From positions 124,001 to 188,000 of the forward strand of contig CAUEEP010000733.1 of NCBI GenBank assembly GCA_958450365.1: a DNA stretch of 64,000 nucleotides. Direction: 5' to 3'. The notes beneath the pieces were generated by a model that worked only from the letters and a program-made list of their open reading frames with translations, did not search any database and was not told the DNA's origin. The stretch is from Mesorhabditis belari (taxonomy: Eukaryota; Nematoda; Chromadorea; Rhabditida; Rhabditidae). The translations under genes were made by a program, and so were the position numbers. Positions 14,701 through 29,700 of this stretch are shown here, piece after piece; positions within the stretch are counted from its first letter, which is position 1; every line of letters begins with the position of its first letter.

Positions 14701-17700
14701 TCTCACGATTTCCCAGAAGAAAATTGAAAATGGCATCGAAAAACAAAAATCTTTATCGAGATTTTTGAGCTTTACTTTGGATCTTGTTCAGGGAGAATTA
14801 AATGGAATTGTTTTACTCGAGTAAAACCGTATAGAAATGGAAAGCAGAATTGGCTTGCTTAAATAGAAGAATGGAATAGAAAATAAAAAGATTATAAGGA
14901 GAAAAAATCGACTTTAGATTTGCCTTTTACAAGTGTGAACAAAAGTGAGCTTTTTTGCAATCAGCTTTAGGTTTAGAATTCAAATCCGAATCGTCTAATA
15001 TGAGAATTTGAAACGTCTGTGATATACTTTGTTTTAGTCAAATCTATTGATAAGAATTTATTCAGGAACAGATTTTGGAGTCGAGATTTTCAGTTTTTCC
15101 TGCGAATTTGGCTCTAGCTTCATAATCCTGATTTTCCAGAGACAATTTTGTGGGCCAGATCCAGGTCAGATCCAGGGTTTTACTGCTAGCCTGGTCTGCC
15201 AGAAGCCAAGCCTGAATTAGTTTGGCTCCGAAACCCTAGGACCTGGTTAGAATAGAAATGAGAAACAAGAAAAAGAAAAGCCAAAATTGGGACGTAAATT
15301 TATTTTTTTAAATGATTGAATCAAAGGTAATTGACTCTGAATTCTCATACTGAGCTTATTTTTAGAATATACCGTAAATACTGTAATAGTACCCCCACCC
15401 CCTCGTACAGTCGCGTAGTCGCAAAAGTTTTTTAGTATTTCATTTTTTTCAAAGTACCCGTACTTTCAAAAAATGCGTATTTGGTATCAAAAAATAGCCC
15501 TGAATTTCAGCTATTTTTTGATACCTAAGCGCCCATTGTAGCATAAATAAGTGTCGAGAAAAACGCGTCCAAAGCTAGACTACGCATCGCTCCGCACCGT
15601 CATTTTGGGGGTGGGGTACTATTACAGTATTTACGGTATGTATTTTTAGAAGCGATTAAGGACATAAGTTTCAAAAATTCAATATGGTTATGGCACAAAG
15701 CCAACTTCTTATTATCGGCTTATGGCACGAGATGTTTGTGATTGGGGGAAATGGGGATGAGACTATGTCGAATACTTTTCCTCCTCAACAAATACTCCTT
15801 TCAATGCCCCTTTTTGTTCGGTGACACACAGCCATTCATACATTAGTTGTGCAATGACCCTTTCTCTCAATTCTCACTCATTGAAACAATGATCATTTAT
15901 TCAGAGAGTTTATTAGATGAAATTTAAAAGTATCGACAATAGGTAAAGCTAGATTTAAGAGTTTAAAAGACGTTTATTCTAGTGATTAACTAAAAAGAGT
16001 TAACTTGATTGAAAGAATTGAAAAAGTTACACAATTGTTGCAAAACATAGTATTGGATTCTAAAAGAATTGGGATTTGGTGTAGGTTTGGCGAAGAATAT
16101 AGTTGTTTCAAAGACAGTACAAGCAATGTAAACCGAATCTTAGGTCAGTCGAGACTAAGCCGAGAGCCGAAGTCAGGTTTGCGGAAGGACCTGGCTTTTG
16201 GGTTAACTTGTGCCAATCTCAATTTAGTCAAGTTTAGATTAAACATTCGATCGATAATTTAACACAAAAGCCTGACTATTTCTTCACTACATAGGCCTAA
16301 TTAAGAATTTAGGAAAACATCAAAGCCAATCTTAACACAAATTCTTTTTCTTGAAAAATCCGAAGCCTCAATTTCCTTGCTAATCTCTTTGATTGCTTTC
16401 AAAGAAGAAAAGAATGATTCCTTTTTCTGTTAACGTCATTACTAACATTGTGAGTCTTCAAGAATTCAACACCTGCATCAAATTCAAAGGAATTTTTGAA
16501 GAAAATCACTCAGAACACAGCTGATTATCCGTTTTGTAACTATGACTACGAATTCTATTGAAAAAGCTCATTTCTGAGGTCGTGAATCGAATAAACGGAG
16601 ATTTGGGGGCGAGAAAATATTTTCAAGAAATAGATTTTAGAATATTGAGGATTAGTCAAACAGGTTGCCCAAATAGGACGTACATGGTTGCCATGTAGGA
16701 CGACCCAAATAGGACGTACATGGTTGCCATGTAAGACGACCCAAATAGGACGTACATGGTTCAAACATGGTTGCCCAAATTCAATACAATATAGGAAATA
16801 TTCACTTTGAACAAAATGAATAGTAGAATGGAATTTAAAACTTAAATTTAGCTCCACCGAAACTCGGCGAGAATGAGGTGATCGAGATTGTAAAGGGAAA
16901 ATCGGCAACACTTTCTTGCGAGGATTCTGGAGCGCCGAATACTGATCTCAAGTCGACAATTTCATGGAGTATGGTAAGGAATGAGAAAGATGACAAAAAT
17001 TGACTTGTCTTTAAATAGACTTATCAGATTTAGATTAGATTGATTTGGAAATGTTGTTGCAAGGCATTTAGTGAACTAGAGCGCTCGTTTTACATAAAAG
17101 TACATGCAAAATCGGATTGGATTACATCGGATCGGATCGGATGCCTAGTTAAGCACTAGAGAAATGCAAAACCAAACTAGTTAGAAGATTCTGTTAAGCC
17201 TTTAAAAGCCCAACAAAATCCGATTGTGAAATCACAGCGCTCATTGGAAAATATGAATTTTCAGCTTGGATCTCCCCTCCCATCAAACGTTCAAATGCCA
17301 GCCGAATCTCGAAAAGCTTTTGTGATGGAGGTGAATGAGCAAAATGGGGGCACATATATGTGCACTGTGGTCAACAATGCGGGCACATCACAGAAAAGCT
17401 TTCAGCTCATCGTTTTGGGTGAGTTTTTTTTTGAAAAGGACATGAATAGCTTTTAGAATTAGGCAAAAATTTAGAAGTCAAACATAAACACAGTTATTTT
17501 TAGAACCACCACAGTTCGTCGAGAAGCAATTCGACCAGAATGTGCAAGTCGTTCGGGACACTCAAATGAGGTAATGGATTGTAATTTATACTCAAAGCTT
17601 GACCCTAGAATGACTAGAATATCTAGAATATCTAGAATATCTAGAGTATCTAGTTTATCTAGATCTAGAATCACAGTTTGAGCTTGTCAAGTAGACCTGC

Positions 17701-20700
17701 TTAACGAGTCCTTAAATTTTCAGACAGTCTGCTTCGCTCTTCGATTTTTTACTGCCCAAAGCTCCTTCGAGTAGGAAACTCAGTTCTCCCGCAAGCCCTT
17801 ATTTTAGGCTTTATTTTGATACTAAAAATGGATAGGTTCTCTTTTGCCATTCTTTAAATTTCGATCATTTTAGATAAAAATCTTTTCTGGACTTGTTAAG
17901 CCTATCGAGTCCGGCGAAAGATTGATCGAAATCTAAAGAATGGCAAAACAGAACCTAGCCATGTTTAGTATCAAAATGAAGCCTAGAATAAGGGCTTGCG
18001 AGGGAACTGGGTTTCATGCTCGAAAGAGCTTTGGGCAAGAAAAATCGAAGAGCGAAGACTGTCTGAAAATTTTGCCCCGGACTCGTTAAGCATTGTCTAT
18101 TGTGAAACAATTTGGGCGTTAATTTCAGTCTGAAATGTCTTGTAACTGGCCAACCACACCCCACCATCACATGGAGAAGAGACGGAGAGCCGATCGCTCT
18201 CGACAGTGGAGTCATCTTTTCGTAAGTAGTATTATTTGTACTATAAATACTATGCAAATTGCTGCACGTAGGGTAAATCTCGAAAATTACTACTTCAGCA
18301 ATGACAAAAAGCTATTGTATTCTATAAATATTCATCTAAGTTTATAAAACATTTGATTTTTGAGTAATCAATTTCGAACTATTGTAAATTTTTGTTGTTT
18401 AGAGACTCTTTCCAACGAATTCTTCTTGATTATGAAAAGATTCACAAAGGAGATAAAGGACAAAGTCGTTACACTTGTCATGCATCGAATCAAGCGGGAA
18501 TTGTGACCAGAGATTTCTTCGTTACGGTAAATTCTTTAAAAATCTTTAAATCATGTTAACTCTTAAGACGTTTTGGTTTTCTAGACAGTCGCCCCACCAG
18601 AGATCAAAGATACTGACACGAAGACGATTGTCGAGGTTCAAGAAGGGCACACAGCTACTCTTAATTGCAATGTTTCTGGAGATGATGTGGATATTCAATG
18701 GAGGAAACAAGGAAGAAATATTCTGGTAGGGGATAAAGAATGGATTTGTAATGTTTTCGATTAGGATAATGAGGCCACTTTGTCGGAGGATCGATCTCGT
18801 TTGATCATCATTGATGCACAAAAGGAGCACGAGGATGTGTACACTTGTACAGCAAAGAATCAAGCTGGACAAGTGTCACGGGATTTCGAGCTTGTCGTTT
18901 TATGTCAGTTTTTAGAGCATTAGACATTAGAAAAAATATTTACTCATTTGTTGTTTGTGAATCTAGCTTAATTCCAGCTCCACCGCGAGTCCGTGGTCCA
19001 TTGGTTGAAACGCTTGAAGTGGTTGAGGGTGATGATCTCACGTTGCAATGTCAATTTGATGGAAATCCCCCGCCAACAGTTTCTTGGACAAAAGACGGGA
19101 AAACTGTTCCATCAGCTGCACAGGTATTTCTTTTTTCAATCAAAAACCAATAGGAAAAGTTGGTTGCACATTTTAAATGGTGTTTAAATGGTTGCACATC
19201 CATTTTAAAAATCAACTTAACCCAATCCATTGTAGTATAAAAGCCTACAGATCTTTACATTAATTTATCTACTAATTTTTGCAGTTATTAAATGAAAACG
19301 CAACTCTTGCCATCAACAAAGCTGAAGCCGGTCATGCTGGAGAGTTCAAATGCGCAATTAGGAACAAAGCCGGAGCTGCTGAGAAAACTTTTAAAGTTCA
19401 TGTGATTGGGAAACCGGAAGTCGATGGTTTAATGGATAAAGTTGAAGAAGTCGAGGTAAAGATTATTTTTGAATTAATAAAAGAACAAATTCAAAGGTGA
19501 TCATTGGTCGTCCATTCACATTCGCTTGTCCGGTGAGAGGCGGTGATGTGGGAGTGGAGAGAAGTTGGACAAGACATGCATTGCCGGTTGTGAATGGGGA
19601 GAATAATCTGCAAGTGAGTTGATTTAAAGGATTATCAGCTCGATCACTGCTCAAGTAAGTCAAGAAATGTTTCAGGTGATGGCTGATGGTGCTCATCTTC
19701 ATTTATCAGCTGCTATGAAAGAAGATGAGGGTACTTTCACATGTATTGCGAGGAATAAAGCCGGAGAATCACAGAAGAGCTACAAGTTGAAAGTTTTGGG
19801 TGAGTTTAACTTGAACACAATTGTTAAGCAGCGGTTAAGCAGCGGTTAAGCAGTTTGTTAAGCAGTTTGTTAAGCAGCGGTTAAGCAGCTTGTTAAGCAG
19901 CTTGTTAAGCAGCAGATTAGCAGCAGATTAGCAAAGTGATCAAAGAAATTTCAAATATTTCAGTCCCACCAACGATCACGAATAAAGGAGGAGAGTACAG
20001 TGTGATCGAGAACAATTCTTTGGTTCTCCCTTGTGAAGTCGAAGGAGAACCAAATCCGAAAATCGAATGGAGAAAAGATGGGCATCCAATCAATACACTT
20101 GGCAATACTTTCGGAATTCTTAACGATGGCCAACAATTCAAGATCAATCGAGCTACTCCAAAACATAAAGGTAAGGACTATTCTATTTATTAATTGAGAA
20201 CTATTCATTGAGCATATTGCTATGATATGATTTGTTAAATTTCCTTAATTTTAGGCTCTTATGCTTGCCACGCATCGAACAAAGTCGGTTCAGCGGAGAT
20301 CAACTTTGATGTAGATGTAATCAGTGAGTTCAAGAAATTCTGAATATCTACATCAGAAATAGAATTATTATATTATCTGTATTTACTTTAAATTGCTTTC
20401 AGCCAAACCCACAGTCGCATCCGGATTCAAAGATCAAGTGGAGGTGGTCGAGGGAGAGACGGCACTCTTCAGATGTCCCATTGAAGCGAATAACAAAGGG
20501 CAGATCACATGGTGAGTTCATAGAAAAGGAATCTAAGAACATTTGAAAGGTCAATCTGATAATCAAACCTTTCCAATGATTCCAGGCTCAAAGACTATCA
20601 ACCAATCAAAATCGATGGCACCAAGTATACGACTTCACAAGACAATCGACGGCTTCATTTGCACAAGTTCGTTTTTCGATATAGAAATTTAGAATAGATT

Positions 20701-23700
20701 TAGAAGTATAGATAAAATAAAATTACTACATTAAATGCAAAATTTGGTGATTAAACTCCGTTAAACTTGCTAAAGTCATATATTCAAAGCTTACTAAAGT
20801 TCTAAGTACAGTGTAAAGATCATAATTGGTGTCATAGCGTTAAAATCTTCAGCTCAACAGTGAAAGATGAGTCTGGCTACTCATGTCGAATCAAGAATGA
20901 TGCCGGTGAGACGAGAGCCGATTATAAACTTGTCGTTTTTGTGCCTCCAAAGATCGTAATGCTTGACAAGGATAAAAACAGGTAGTAAAAAGATTAAGAA
21001 ATTAACTTCTAAATGATTCAATTTTAGAACAGTGATTGAAAACAAAACGGTAACACTCTCTTGTCCGGCTACAGGGAAACCCGAGCCATCGATTACTTGG
21101 TTTAAAGATGGAGAGAGGCTTGACGTCAAGAACATTAGTACAATTGTTGCTACAGCGCAGCTAATCAAGAATGAGATCAAGATCACGAGAGTTAATGTGA
21201 GTTTGAATTGATATCGAAGGTATGAATTGAAATTATACTTGTGAACATTGAACTGATGACATAAAGAGGCTCAAATTTGCATTTAAGCTGAGATTTGAGT
21301 GTAATGAGTATGCTATCGTACTTGTACTTTGTCAATATAAAGCTCGCATCAAATTTCAGGCAAAAGACTCTGGTCGATTCACTTGCGAGGCGAAAAACGT
21401 GGCTGGAGTCGACGAGCAAGACGTGGTTTTGTCAGTGATGAGTGAGTTGAATTCATTATGCTGATTTTTAGCTAAATTGTTATCTCATTGAATTTTAGCT
21501 CCACCGAAAATTGAACGAGAAGGAATCCCGTCAGATATTGAAGAAGTAGCTGATCGAACAGTGACCATCTCTTGCCCAGTTTATGGAAAACCCACTCCAA
21601 CCGTCACTTGGCTCAAGGTTTTTGTCTTAGTTTTGTTTTATTTGAAAACTGATTTATGTTATTTAAGTACTTCTAGTCATTGGAAAACTTTAATTTCGGG
21701 GAATTTAAAACCCAATTTTAGAATGGTCGTCCACTCAGCGATCAACAGAAGATCAAAACTTCAGCAAATGGGCAAAAGCTTTATTTCTTGAAATTGGCGA
21801 AAGATGAAGCTGATAGGTAAATCAAATCAAATAATTATTTATAAAAGCTTGCTCTTTTAATTTTCACAACAATTCAGATACACTTGTATTGCCAAGAATC
21901 CAGCTGGGGAGGACAAGCGGGACTTTAATGTGAAACTTCTGGGTAAGTTGACTTTTAAAAGCATAGATGTAAATTTGATCCCACTTTCAACCCAGTAATT
22001 TGTGTACTTTACAATGTCAGCTTTGATTGTCAGCTTTGTCACATTCCATAATTCCCTTTTTCAGAGGCTCCTTCATTTGATGGCCCAAATCTCGTGCGAC
22101 GAGTTCAAACAAACGAAGGTCGACCGAGCATTTTAACCTGTCCATCTAGTGGATCTCCACCACCAACTATCACCTGGTAAACTTTTAACTGTTTTTAACT
22201 TTTATCCATTCTGTATTGTTTTTTATTCTCTTTAAAAAGTGAGATTTTATTTCCATGAGATTCAAGTGAGCATCAATGAAAACTGTACAAAACAACCCGT
22301 TGTTCGTGATCGGCTTAGGCGGCACCGGAAGCACGGTTCTTCTTGTGGTGGGTGAGGGCAGCACGAGCACGAGCAATCTTGCGATGACGGTATCCGCCGG
22401 ATGGAGCAGGAGCCGGGGCAGCAGGCTCAGGGGCAACGGGCTCATCTCCGTACGAGTTCTGGGCAGGAGCTGGCGCGGGTTGGGCTTCGACCTCTTGTTG
22501 AGGAGCGGGTGCCTGGGGCTCGATGGGGGCTGGAGCGGGTGCTGGTGGGGCAGCCTCAAAAGGAGCGGGAGCAGGTGGTTGTTGGCTGTAGACAGGCGTC
22601 AATTGAGGAGCGGGTGCTGGTGGAGGAGCAAACTGCTGTGGTGGAGGAGCAAACTGCTGTGGTGGTGGAGCTGGAGCGGGCGCTGGTGGAGGGGCGAACT
22701 GCTGTGGTGGTGGGGCAGGTGGGGCGAACGATGGAGCGGCTTGGGGAGCTGGCTGAGGTGCGAATTGGGGCATTGGAGCTGGAGCGGGTGGTGGAGGGGC
22801 GAAGGCTGGTGGTGGAGCCTGTTGGGCGTATCCTCCAGATGGGGCACCTCCGAACGATTGTTGTGGGGCTTCTCCGAACGATTGTTGTGGGGCACCTCCG
22901 AACGATGGTTGTGGGGCTCCTCCAAATCCTCCCGAAGTCGCATATCCGCCTCCTTGTGGGGGTGGTGGAGGAGCGAATTGCTGAGGAGCAGGCTGAGGAG
23001 CGAACTGCTGAGGAGCAGGCTGAGGAGCGAATTGTGGGGCCTGTGGGGCGTACGATTGAACGGGAGCCGGTGGTGGGGGTGCGAAGGCGGGTGCTTGTTG
23101 GGCATATCCACCGCCGCCTCCTCCAAACGATTGTTGTGGAGCTCCACCGAACGATTGTTGAGGAGCAGCTCCATAGCCTTGTGGGGCTCCACCGAACGAT
23201 TGTTGAGGAGCAGCTCCATAGCCTTGTGGGGCTCCGCCGAACGATTGTTGAGGTGCGCCGCCGAAGCCGCCAGCGCCAGCGTACTGGCTGAAAAGGGAAA
23301 TATTAGTTATGGCTGATATCTATAGGATCTTTAAGAGTAAGTAGTTTAAAATCTTTAAGGTCGGATATGTTTAAGAGTAATTACTAGCTGTGAAATCCTT
23401 TAGTTCTCACTAGGCAATGAACTAGCTGTAAGAAAGGGTTCTTAAAGTAGAGATCTTAAAGTTAAAGTCTTAAAGTTAAAGTTAAAGTTAAAGTCTTCTT
23501 CTTAAAGTGGCTTATAGTCAGGTTTGTTAGTCAAAACTGTAAGTTTCAAAAAATTAAAATTGAAAAACCAACCAGTTAGCTCCAACGAGGAGTGCAGCTA
23601 GAACTGTTGCCCGGATCATTGTGCTCAAGTGCTGTTTCAGCTCCACCATCCGCTTAAATACCCAAACCACTCATCAAGTGTCGACTTGAAACGAAAAAGT

Positions 23701-26700
23701 GAAAAGAGAGATGATATTGAAAGAGAAAGGGGAAAACTTTCTTTTTCTCACACCCTTTTTTCTCGATCTTTCTTTCTTGAGTGAAAATGAGATGCTCAAA
23801 GTAGTACTCTCTGGTTTCCGACGAGTAAAACCTATTAGTTTTAAGAAGAGACAAAGACTTTGAAATGTCTCGAATGTTTCGAATCATCTGCAGAGATCTC
23901 ATCCATTTCAATTGCGCTCTTTCATCAGCAAATCTCTCTCAAATGTTTGCAAATGGGAACTCACTCGTAGAACAAAAGGCTATCAAAGGGTTTCCTTGAG
24001 ATAGCCAAAGCCAGAGCCATTTTTTCAGGATGACTACAATTTGTGATCAACAGTAAAAAGTGTATGAAAATTTGGATTATGGTATGATCCATTGCTCAAA
24101 GCAATGGTAAAATAGTAAAGCGTAAGGTTAATTTTCTTTTTTTTCCATAAGTTTGGTAGATTCATTTTTGAAAAAAATATTAATATCTTTGCTTTTCTTG
24201 AGAGTATTCTGCTTATCACAAACAATGAAACAAACAAATTTTATTTCAGGCTCAAAGATGGTGTCACATTGGCAGCCGGTCCTCGTCACGTTTTTCTGGA
24301 TAATGGACGACAATTGCAGATCAGGTACAGTGCATTTGATTCTAGAGATTGCTTGAGTGCTAAAGATCTGCAGTAAAAACAGTTAGCGTAATGCTTTCTG
24401 GAGATTCTTTTGCCATATCTCATATTTTACGATTGTTTTATGAACTTAGAAAAAGGTTAGGAACAGCACTTGATAGTAACTATACAACTATATCACTTTA
24501 AAGTCAGATATTCATGCTTACAAGTAGTACAAGTGACATTCTTGCCTTTACTAACTCAACTTTAGCAACACGCAAGTGGAGGACCGTGCTCGATATACGT
24601 GCATTGCGACGAATAGTGTTGGATCGGATGACCTTGAGACGAGTCTCGATGTAGTTAGTGAGTTCCCCTTTTGACTGGTCAGCTCAAGAAAAAGAAAGAA
24701 GCATCTCCCATTCCCTTAATAGAGATTTCTTTGACTGTTTTCTCTCTTTCCTCCGCAATTTCTTTGTTGCGAAAACGGAGAAAAACACTTAGTTTGTACT
24801 TGTGTTAAAAAAGGATTGGAAAAAGATTATTCTTGAAGTAATTCTGGTAAATGGACTTGAGATTTTAAGAGCTTTGGGTTTATTCTGGCTATCTCTTGAA
24901 AGTTTTCAAGAGAATGGTTATTGAGAAGATTTTTGGGGGAAAGGATTTGCTGTATACCTTCTTTCTTTTACTTTATATATATATATATATATATATATAG
25001 ATACTTTATTCAGGACCTGAGATAAAGTGCGCTAGATTTAAGATTAAAACACATGAATTCGTACAAATAACACGAAAAGGGCCGATAAAAAGCAACACGA
25101 TATGTAGGTAACACAGATAACGTCAAGAATCCACTAGAGCTTCAAGATCAAGATCATCTAAAGATAATTTAAAGTATATGTAATATATGGATAGCACAGA
25201 TAATTTGCTTTTTTGAAAAAACATAAAGCAAATGTAATTTTGGAAATAGCTTATAACACAAATTTTTAAAGTTTACAATAATTTAAGGCCACACTATAAG
25301 AACTTACAATTAGTATTTACCCCAGTACTATCAGTAGTACTTTTCTAGTGTTACTAAATAAGTACTTAAGCCTATAGTACTGAGTCTAGAGAAAATTCTA
25401 AAAGAATAACTTGAGTTGATCGGAAATAATCCAGTTTACAAAATGAACTCTTTTGATCGGCTGCAAATTAGTTTTTTGCTAGGCCATTTAGTTGTTTGTC
25501 TAGCTAAAAAAGTCATATACACTACTGGACAACGAAATATGATATTTGAAAAACGATCGTCACTTTCGCACGTCTGTAACTCCCTTGTCTTTACCCTATT
25601 TCTAAATATTAATATTACCATTGTGTAGCCCTTGAAAAGAGCTTTCAGAAAATGTATAACACTAATTGTTTAAACTCAAAGACAAGGGAGTTACAGACGC
25701 GCGGAAAGTGACGATCGTTTTTCAAATATCATATTTCATTGTCCAGTACTGTAGGTAAGCTATTTCTTAAACTCTTTCAAGAAAAAGCTCAAAACACACA
25801 CTCTTTCTTATAGTTTCTTTCAAATTTGAAAATCTTCTCTCTCTTTCATTTCCGAGAAACTCAATAACTCAACAAAAAGCTTTTTTTTTATGATCGACAG
25901 ATTTTAGGCATACCAAAGATCTCCGGTGAAGCGCATCAAATATTGGAAGTGGTGGAAAATGATCGACAAGATCTTCATTGTGATGTGGGTTTAAGAAGGA
26001 ATTGAGAAATCAAAGTGTTTTAGGTAAATGAAACCGATTCGGGTGTAGAGATCGAATGGCAGAAGGCCGGGCAAACGATTGGGCCAGAGCAATTGCGAGA
26101 GAATACCTTCTTACAGGTTTTTGATCAGTTTTAGAGCCAGAAGAACAATTTTTAAAACTTTTTATTTAAATGCACAAGGGTTTTTTTCTATAGGAATAGT
26201 TTTTCAAAAGGTTTATCATCGAAATATTTGTCAAAATCGAATGTATTAACTTTTTGACAGTAGTTTTATATAGTTACTTTTAAGTAACTATATAAAACTA
26301 GATTTCTAACAGTTTTATTATACTACAAGCTCACAATTCGTTTATTGGATCAACTTAAAGCAGTAGCTGGATTTGTTGCAAGTGAAATAAAGTTGAACTC
26401 GTTGTTTTGAAGCTTTTGAAATGGAAATTTTGTAGGGATATATAAGGATTGATGCATGAGGCATAACATGAATTATACCAGGAAATCAACAAGTGTTTAT
26501 TTCCACTTTCTAGCTTCCCTCCTCGGGCCGCCGTCTTCACATTTTATCCGCTCGAGTCACCGATGCAGGTCGATACACTTGTGTGGTCAGAAATCCGGCT
26601 GGTGAAGCTCGAAAGACATTTGAGCTCAAAGTATACGGTAAAATTTGTCTATTTTATGTAAATTAATTCTGTAATTCAGTACCCGCTTCGATCAACGAGG

Positions 26701-29700
26701 CGAATTCTTCTCCTGACATGCAAACGATTGTTCCTGGTAAACCGATTACTATCGAATGCGATGTTGAGGGAAATCCACCACCACAGGTTTGCGATTGGCA
26801 AGAGTTTGAGCTGTTGCAAGGAATTAGATTAGTTCTAACTTGTGTAGAGCTTTTTAAATAAGACTTGATGCTTGAGATCTTTTTCAAAAATTAATTTTTT
26901 CGATAAAGCTGTTCATCTATTCAGCCATTAATGTTAAAAACCTTTAAATCTTTAATTTGTCAATAGTTTTAAACAAAATAATGACTATTAAATTAAACTT
27001 TAATCAAAAAAAAACATATACAAATATTTTTGAGCGTCACAAAAGTTAAGTTTCAAAAATAAAAAAACAGGATTGAATGAGGCAAGAGAAATGGCAGAAA
27101 CATTGTTCGATTGTAAAAGCTTTAGCCTTAAACATACAAACCGGTTGAATACCCTTAAAATGAGATCAAAAAATATATAGTAAAATTTAGGTTGAATGGT
27201 ATCACAATGAGAAAAAACTGAAGTCCGCCGCGGGGGTCAGACTGAGCAATAACAATGAGACGTTGACAATACAAGAGGCGACACTCAGTAAGGAAATTGA
27301 TTGTATTTAGAAAATACTGTAGCAATAAAGGAATGAAATATTCGCTTCTTTTAAAGTTTACGAGTCTTTTTGAAGTCTTTCGGGATATTTCTTAAAGTTC
27401 AAGCTAAAATAATGAGAATTTAGATCAACAGAAATATCAGAATCCACAAAAAGCTTATGATTTATGATGATTTGAGCTTCAAAACTGCCTTAAAACTTCA
27501 AAACTGGCTTTTAAAACTGGTCTTTTGATGTGAAAAAGACTGAAAAAAAGCTTTTAGAATCACTTCCCTTATCACTTGATCATAAAATTTAAAAGAAAAA
27601 TCTCAACTTTAGATATAAAAATAAGCTTAAACTCAGTGAAATATCTCGAAAGACTTCAAAAAGACTCGTAAACTTTATAAGAACCAAATATTGATTGTAA
27701 AACTGAATACCTTTCAGTTGATAGAACTTGAAAGATGTTCAGTGTTGACTAGAACTTTTGCAATACCGATAAAGTAAGAAAAAAAAAGCTTTAATTTTAC
27801 TTTAGTTTTGCAAAGGTTTAATAAATTTACATATAAAACTTGAAATGATAGCTTTGAAATGAAATTGAGTTCAGCATCGGGTGGTCGTTACACTTGCCGA
27901 GCCTCGAATCGAGCTGGCAATGCGAGCAAGGACTTTGTGATCAAAATGACTGGTGAGTTGTAGAATTTTTTTTGCTGAGTTTGGTCAATTTGAAAGTGAT
28001 ACAGATTGTAAATAGAAATCTGTAATCAAGCGCTAGATTGTCTTTAAAATCCAAACCTTAAGTTCAACCTTAGTTCATTGGTTAAACTAAGCACTCAATA
28101 TCTTTAGGTCCCCCAGTTTTCGATCAAGGAATTGAAAGACTTGATGTCGCTGCTGAGGATTCAATTGCTTTAACTTGTATTGTTTCATCTGGTGGCGGAA
28201 ATCTCACTGTGAAATGGATTGTCAATGGGAAACCCGTAGAAAATGGAGAGCTCAGTAGCACTGTTCAGGTGCAAATACTTTCATCTAAAAATATCTACAA
28301 TCAGTGTTACAGATCGACGATCGAACAGTCAAGATCACAAAGGCTCGTTTGAGTGATGTGGGGCAGTATGTGTGTGTGGCCACAAATGAGGGTGGAGAGG
28401 CCAGAAAGACTTTCGAATTGTCTGTCCTGGGTAAGAAAATATCACAAAAAAGATATCAAGTGAAGTGTTGGAGTTATATAAAAAGAAAATTACTAGTCAT
28501 TTGTTTTTTTTTTCTATTCAGAAGCGCCTCGCTTTCTCGATATGACGAATCGACACCCGGCAATTGTTGTGGGAAGACCGTTGACGTTGGATTGTTCAAC
28601 CACTGGCACACCTAAGCCAACGATTTTATGGCTAAAAGTGGGTTTATTTACTGATCGATCAGTTCATCAAGTGGTTTAGCAGTTTTGTCTAGCGTTTTAA
28701 AGATCAATGGTTTGAATTGGGTAACGAGAAATGAGACTTTGCATTACGTTTAGACCTTCCTATTCCTCAATTTCATGATCATCTAACCTCTTTGCCTTCA
28801 AGGACTCACCATTCAATTTCTATTCCATATCCTTAGCATAATCAATCCAATTAAAATCGTCGACAATTTGAGTGAACATGATGCACAGACGCCAAAACGA
28901 TTACACGTTTTCCCACCCGCACAATCAATTCCAACACGGAAGATCGGTCTCTGCTTTTTATCCATTATTCGATATTTTCGATACGCGTTCTGGCAGCGAC
29001 GATTCGCTGGTTTCTAAAAGAAACTATTGAATTGTTCAATTGAATTGTTCAAATGAATTGTTCAATTGAAGTTCAATTGAATTGTTAATGAAAATGAAGA
29101 GCTCAGTAGCACTGTTCAAGCTCAAAACAAAACTTGTAACAAACCAAATTAAAATCGTAGCAACAAAGTTGACAACGATCCTCGGAAGCAAAACCAGTGT
29201 CTTGGTCGATTGATGAGCAATCGCAGACCATCAAATGCGGTGCAAAACGGGCACACGGATTCTCGCATTGCTCTTCCACACAAATCTTTTCCATTCTAAA
29301 TAGCAAATCAAATTGATTGAAGTTTTTGAACTTGTTGTATGATTGTTAGTACTATTTTATTCCAAGATATAGTAGTTGATAAGTAATTCTCACGTTCTCA
29401 TCACTGTAGCTTTTTATTATGTTGTTGTTTCCCTATTCCTCAATTCCTCAACTCTAATGCTAGATCAAAAGGGGACAGTTGGTATCCCCTTGTCACCTTT
29501 TTGAAGACGCATCGACCCCCATTTCCCCTCAATATTATCCTCTCTTTTCACATTGAGGTGAGAGTTGTTGGCTCGAATTTCCCATCAACTTCTTTCACAC
29601 AGTTGAATCAATGAATCAAAATTGTTAGATAAATGGATGGGGTTTAGGAGATAATTCGAATCAATTAGCAAACAATTATGAAAGCAATGCTTTTTCTAAA

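Noticed and set aside
15115..15245. Recurrent GGCCTGG / CCAGGCT motifs in several introns (also near 9930-10010, 16150-16200, 40480-40540, 51790-51850)
   Set aside because: Similar composition, but no alignable unit, termini or inverted repeats. Not enough to call a repeat family.
22276..23316. Long plus-strand ORFs (346 and 296 codons) over 22276-23316
   Set aside because: They are reverse-strand shadows of the Pro/Gln-rich antisense gene. They are extremely Trp/Arg/Gly- or Glu/Val-biased and have no splice or signal context.
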